In this document: piece by piece, positions 59,738-64,000 of the stretch
Layout: every line of letters begins with the position of its first letter
Position numbering within the stretch: the first letter of the stretch is position 1
Assembly (NCBI RefSeq): GCF_000218685.1
Contig: NW_006763299.1
Coordinates: forward strand, 1,050,061 to 1,114,060
Source: Serpula lacrymans var. lacrymans S7.9
Taxonomy: Eukaryota; Basidiomycota; Agaricomycetes; Boletales; Serpulaceae
Reading direction: 5' to 3'
DNA length: 64,000 nt
Notes under the pieces: model-generated
What the model was told of the DNA's origin: nothing
Databases searched by the model: none
What the model saw: the letters and a program-made list of their open reading frames with translations, nothing else
Program-made: the position numbers and the translations under genes

Positions 59738-60105
59738 TCTGATGATGAACTTGTCGAACGAGCAGCACTTGTGGCTGCTATTGCATACATTGGAGCAGAA
59801 GAAGTATGACTTATCTGTGCTCGAACTCGCCACCCCAATCGACTATATCTCTGCCGTTCCCAACTCATGGCAGATCCTTGTATAGATACACCTTGGCAGT
59901 GTCTTCTCAGCAGTCAGAGTGATTGTGCTTTCATAACGACAACGGGGTTTGATGCTCACTTATTTGATGCTATCCCTGCTGTAGGTTTTGAAGATGTGGT
60001 ATGAAAGGCCCATTGTGCATTTTGATACCATTGGAGGAGGAAAATCATGACCTGGAGGTCGTTCTTTGGACGCTGCTGGAGCAACTTTTGATGTGACTGT
60101 GGAAA
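59738..60105 (+). pseudogene. Harbinger-type (DDE_Tnp_4) transposase relic, N-terminal part
   Basis: One frame reads SDDELVERAALVAAIAYIGA, stops at TGA 59807-59809, continues RHPNRLYLCRSQLMADPCID and TPWQCLLSSQSDCAFITTTG with FDAHLFDAI, then shifts frame after GFEDV into WYERPIVHFDTIGGG and GGRSLDAAGATFDV. The TPWQ...FITTxGFD and ARSLDAAGA blocks are the front of the Harbinger-like transposases common in Agaricomycete genomes (recalled pattern). The catalytic DDE region is not found downstream, so the copy is truncated as well as broken. Confidence 0.6.
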
Positions 60106-60175
60106 GATCATCAATTACTCGGATGTGTGTCCAAATGCAGACAAAAAAAAATACATTTAATTCTATAAAATCTAA

Positions 60176-60197
60176 AAGGGGGGTAAGTACCCCCCTT
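60176..60197. repeat. Perfect 10-bp inverted repeat with G6/C6 arms
   Basis: AAGGGGGGTA, two bases AG, then TACCCCCCTT, its exact reverse complement. It follows an A-rich tract and the Harbinger relic. It could be a fused end of a nested element or a regulatory hairpin; nothing else in the window matches it. Confidence 0.7.
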
Positions 60198-61097
60198 CTA
60201 GATGTGCCATTTAATGACATTTATTCATGGGGTCAAAATAATGGGCCATTGCAAATAGCACCCAATAGGGATGCCGGATCTCGGCCATCACTGTTTATTA
60301 CTCGTGTTTATTCTATTCAGCTGTATAAATGCTTATGGAAAGTCACCCATTACCCTCTGGGGCAGACCTGGACCCCAAGTTTCTGTTGGATCTGACTGGT
60401 TCAATGTATAGCTACTCCCCATCATTGTGGCAAACAGACATAAAGTTTGGTAAGACCCAGAGTAATCTCCTAGTAGCCACACCAGCGTTCCTTCATAGCA
60501 TCTAGCTTTGACCTTGCCATCCTAGTGTGAGGAATTGATTTTTTCTTATTGCATTCCCATCATGTTGTGGTTATCCGATTCATTCCCTGTCACTCCTCTC
60601 ACTCTTGGACTATTACTCTTATCCTTTTTTATTTTATTTTCTATTCATACTCACGTTGTCGATGATGAGAACTGTTGTTAGAAAACCACACACAAAACAA
60701 ACTAACACACAATCCTCCCAGATTCCACGGAACTTGTTTATGGGCTTTGCCTCCTAGAACAGTGGAGTGGTCTGGTTGTTCGTGGGGTGGTACGTATAAA
60801 GATCCTTCAAAGTAAAACCCAGTGGTGTATGAGTGTGGGTTTTGAGGAGGAGGGATAGTTGAATTTATAGAAAGATAGGGGGTTTGTGGCGAGTATAGAC
60901 GAGCACTACCTTGCTAATCGTAGCACAAGGTAGGTTTGAGAACAACGAGGATGACGAGGTGACGAGGTTCCCAGTGATAGCAGGCTCCTGACGCACAAAC
61001 TGTAGTGCTCAGAAGGACTCTAATCGAAGGGGATGACAATCACTTTCAAAAGTGACGAGTGACAATGACAGCAGTTAACAGTGGTAGAAGTGGGAAG
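60198..61097. other. Repeat-like non-coding stretch
   Basis: No ORF of note. On the minus strand this stretch would lie downstream of the solo-LTR candidate. Pyrimidine-rich runs occur, but I found no primer-binding site or second LTR. Confidence 0.35.
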
Positions 61098-61441
61098 TGT
61101 TGTGACCACACTGGATCACAAGTAGCAGTAAGAAGTGGACTTAAGATTAGAGAAGAAGTCTGGAATTGAGTTCTTGTTGTATTGTTTACAAGGTAAAATA
61201 CAGGGGTTTATATAGTAAAAGAGAAGTAGGCTATGCACAGTATAGCTGTGCAAAAAGAATGAGAAAGAATATGAAGGAAGGAATGTACGCTGACGAATCC
61301 TGCGTAGGTAGTACAGGATAAGATTGTCAAAAAAAGAAAAGAAAGGGATAGAACAATAAATGCTGTGAGTAATATCACAGGTTTGTACAGCCATAAAGTA
61401 AAGTCCAATAGCAAAAAGAGAGCAGGAAAATCATGATGTCA
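61098..61441 (-). mobile_element. Probable solo LTR of a retrotransposon, 344 bp
   Basis: Read on the minus strand the unit begins TGACATCATG and ends GGTCACAACA (TG...CA). It contains a core promoter-like CTATATAAACCCCTG about two-thirds along, followed by a transcript-leader-like stretch with AATACAACAAGAACTCAATT. It is flanked directly on both sides by TGGGAAG (61091-61097 and 61442-61448), a 7-bp direct repeat. Usual LTR target duplications are 4-6 bp, so the length is slightly unusual. No internal gag or pol region adjoins it. Confidence 0.6.
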
Positions 61442-61624
61442 TGGGAAGATGCAGTAAAAAAAGAGCAAGGCAAAACACTATCAGTATCAACACAGTTCCT
61501 TTATTGTCAGTCAGGCATTCTAAAAAAATATGTGTCCATAAAAATGATTCAAAAATCAAAAATAATCGCACTGTAAATGAATGTTCTGCTGAAAAAAAAG
61601 AAACTGGAGCCACCGGTCCACCAC

Positions 61625-62167
61625 CTAGTCCAAATCTGACAGTTCCATGGCCTTACCAATGGACTGGTTGTGTTGGACCACCTGATCAAACGAGGGAGGG
61701 AGAGGAGTAGTTCCAATTTGGAACAAGTGAGTCCCAGGCAGCGTGTGGTAGGTGTAGCTGTAGCGAAGACGATGGACAAAAGATAAGTGTACCCAAGTGA
61801 ATGGGACAGCGATGAACATGGGCGACGCAAGGGGATGAACCTTCTCCAGCTCAAAAACTACCCACCCACGCTCCAACCAGGCAAGACGAGCGACCGATGT
61901 TTTGATAGTATATGATGGCAGATCGACGTCATGAAGATGGACCTGTTGCCCTATTTGGACCGGCCGCCGGGGCTTTGCTGATATCAGCAGTGGCACGTGG
62001 TAGTCAACGGATCGGCGACGGAAGCGGATAGGAAGTGGTGACATCAGAAATGGTGGGGGTGCAAAGAAGATGAGGAGGAGGAGGGTGGAGGTGACGAGGA
62101 GGTGAACTAAAATGGGGACCCAGAAACGACCGTCGGGTGAGAATAAAAAGGAGAGGAAGGGGCCCAT
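61625..62167 (-). CDS. Unassigned ORF with N-terminal membrane segment
   Basis: From the first true ATG (62167) the ORF gives 180 residues. MGPFLSFLFSPDGRFW is followed by a hydrophobic VPILVHLLVTSTLLLLIFFA and a soluble part with VQIGQQVHLHDVDLP and LAWLERGWVVFELEKVHPLA, ending GKAMELSDLD. The frame stays open upstream of 62167 to 62362 without an ATG. No family is recognised. The ORF lies between a solo LTR and other repeat-like sequence, so it may be a repeat-derived frame; the length without stops and a hydrophobic front leave a real small membrane protein possible. Confidence 0.35.
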   Translation of the reverse strand: MGPFLSFLFSPDGRFWVPILVHLLVTSTLLLLIFFAPPPFLMSPLPIRFRRRSVDYHVPLLISAKPRRPVQIGQQVHLHDVDLPSYTIKTSVARLAWLERGWVVFELEKVHPLASPMFIAVPFTWVHLSFVHRLRYSYTYHTLPGTHLFQIGTTPLPPSFDQVVQHNQSIGKAMELSDLD

Positions 62168-63390
62168 GGTGGGGCTAGGCAAAGGAAGGGGAGTAAAGGA
62201 AACGACAAAAGCGAGGGCACAATGCAATGTGTAGCCAGTGGCGACGCGAAAATTTGCCGAAATGCCGAAATGCGGAAAGTACCGGATGGAAAAGCAAAGG
62301 TGAGCGTGACTGGATTGCCTAATAGAGGTGGTGCTGATCAGCCACAAGTTCAAAAAGGGCAATATTAATTACTATTCCACGTGGCACTGTGCCTGTGTGG
62401 CGCAAAGGCGAGTCTTTTTGAATATTCGCTTCGTTATTGACACCTGTCCATGCTACCAATCAACTTTGGTGCATGACAACGTCCTATTGTATTTACAATG
62501 AAGAAAAATGGTCATAGACCCTCAAGAAGATATCCAGATGACATAGCAATGATCCAACACTGTGTCTGGGAATACTTCAGAGGAATATTGATAAGCAAAT
62601 CAGGCTATGAATCAGCACCTTCTCATGGGCTTACTGATACAGCCTATCGTACACCTTTTATTAATACTCTCTCTCACGCAATTAGTAAATACAATAGATC
62701 AGACCACTTTCTCTCTCCTTTCTTATTGGTTAGTTGGTTGATCAGACCACTATCTTGACTCTTCCTTCTTTCGGTCTGACCATTGCTATTCACTATATAA
62801 GGAAGTACATACTCAATGTATTATTCCTTAGTTCAATATTAGTTTGGATTTGCGCTTATACCAATACTCTTCAACCTCAGTACTCTGATTCACCGCCCTC
62901 TTCAGGGACTTGTCCAGACATCCGTTGTTATTATATAGCTTCGTATTTGTTGCCTGACACCTAGGTCACCTGTTATTGAAAGGAATCAGCCCAGCTATGA
63001 AAGGAGAACCTGGTAACACTGATGGACTCATATTGAAAAATGATGATGGCATAATCATGCGTGACTCAATATAAAAAGGTCCATAGAAATCACTGCAGAC
63101 AAATGGCATTTGGAAACCTGGAACCTACGGGTCCAGGAAAATGTGCTCAAGGTAACCACTAGCGTATATTTATTCTATTGTGTACAGAAGTTGTATATGA
63201 GCTTTTATCATGTAAATCAATGTACAAACAATTGCTAATTGAGACATAGTAATTTTAGTGGTAATATATCAAATGTCCTGCAAAAAGTATTATAACCATG
63301 AACCCAAATATAAAATTACAGTATATCAGTAAGCTGCACAGACTACAAAAAGCTCCAGCAATGAAGGACCGCGATAAATTTGATGCATCA
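62168..63390. other. A/T-rich stretch with no recognised gene
   Basis: The 86-codon plus-strand ORF at 62498-62758 has a real ATG (MKKNGHRPSRRYPDD...) but no known relative. The remainder is A/T-rich and without clear coding signal. Confidence 0.4.
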
Positions 63391-64000
63391 TCACTCATTG
63401 CTAATTTCACTGGTAGGTTCAATCGATACTGTGCCAGACTTGAACCTTACAGACTGAAAGTGAATGGCAACATCATTGCTGCTGGTTTCTTCTGTACTTC
63501 TCTCCAGATTGTTGTTATTGGCAGATGCAAAAACAAGACCTGTTGATGGAACCGTGGTGGCTGTTGTTGATGTCCAAGCACTTCTGTTTGTGATGCAAAG
63601 CATAATTAGAAGTGGTGCAATGACGTAAAAATCATGGTGAGCGCAAGTCCCAAACTCCCAAACTAATGGTAAGGAGTGGAGCAATGTCAAGACAGATAAC
63701 ACAAACATGTACTTGAGAAAGTATTGGCAGGAAGGTATTGGAGAGATCACTTTGCACACCATACAGTACAATGAAAAGTATAGAGAAGATGGCGTATAGC
63801 ACACAACTCTCGATCAGGAGAGCAGCAACTGACATATAAGGCACAGTGTGGGCCTTTTCCAATGCTTTACGTGCATGGTAGCGGAAAACAAATATACGTG
63901 CAAAAATCAGAATGGTGAGAATGACATTGATGCTAGCAGAGATGGTAAAGTAAAAAAGACCAAAATTGAAGCTCAGTCTGCCCCAGAGATTGCCATTTGG
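63391..64000 (-). CDS. Seven-helix orphan membrane protein, C-terminal part, cut by window edge
   Basis: Reading in from the right edge on the minus strand: GNLWGRLSFNFGLFYFTISA (helix), INVILTILIFARIFVFRYHA with RKALEKAHTVPYMSVAALLI, then ESCVLYAIFSILFIVLYGVQ and LSNTFLPILSQV, and a last helix DIAPLL or VIAPLL. This matches helices 5 to 7 of a family of Agaricomycete orphan seven-helix proteins (pattern: ARRxxxxALGxxHAxxYTSVAAMxIES ... IAPLLIILRVA). The tail, rich in Ser/Asn, ends PTSEISNE at 63391. The start lies beyond the window. Two overlapping versions of the IAPLL helix occur (see findings), so the final splice is uncertain. Confidence 0.55.

Noticed and set aside
1..64000. CRISPR arrays, bacterial operons and riboswitches
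   Set aside because: The sequence is nuclear fungal DNA with spliceosomal introns throughout; no regularly spaced repeats were seen.

Overview
This window looks like the nuclear genome of a mushroom-forming basidiomycete (Agaricomycete). Genes are split by many 45-60 nt GT-AG introns, both strands are densely used, and several families are typical of this group: fungal DOPA 4,5-dioxygenase-like enzymes, intron-rich seven-helix orphan proteins, and Harbinger-type transposase relics. Coordinates below come from reading the sequence and splicing by eye. Outer limits of the well-conserved genes are good; internal splice sites were checked codon by codon only where stated.

Region 1 (1-14.7 kb) is the accessory part. 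Two near-identical four-exon DOPA-dioxygenase-like genes (450-1253 and 11397-12146), each with the same upstream block (GATAAG next to TGACTCA, then a TATA box), flank about 10 kb. That interval holds an unrecognised minus-strand gene candidate, an intact 262-residue gene of unknown function (4673-5637), a decayed transposase-like gene with a zinc-ribbon-like front end (5883-9943), a perfect 14-bp hairpin, and a 0.63-kb inverted-repeat element carrying the front of a RecQ-type helicase. A seven-helix membrane protein gene (12801-14685, minus) closes the region.

Region 2 (15.7-59.2 kb) is conserved housekeeping sequence, mostly single genes spaced a few hundred bases apart: protein O-mannosyltransferase (PMT4 type), two PX-BAR sorting nexins head to tail (Mvp1 and Vps5), C-24(28) sterol reductase (ERG4), the 3'-end processing factor Mpe1, an ER membrane J-protein, an alkyltransferase-like DNA repair protein, an FBXO9-type F-box protein, the PP2A B/PR55 subunit, a Clr2-type silencing factor, a GAR-domain Kar9-like microtubule protein with SxIP motifs, TRAPPC12, sterol O-acyltransferase, the Tad2 tRNA deaminase, prolyl oligopeptidase, the splicing factor RED, and a five-exon EMC5 gene too finely split to show as a long ORF. 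Themes recur: membrane traffic (Mvp1, Vps5, TRAPPC12), ER and lipid work (PMT4, ERG4, sterol acyltransferase, J-protein, EMC5) and RNA processing (Mpe1, Tad2, RED). They are neighbours rather than an operon-like unit.

Region 3 (59.2-64 kb) is again repeat-derived: a Harbinger-type transposase relic, a perfect 10-bp inverted repeat, a probable 344-bp solo LTR flanked by a 7-bp direct repeat, an unassigned ORF, and the 3' part of a second seven-helix protein gene cut by the window edge.
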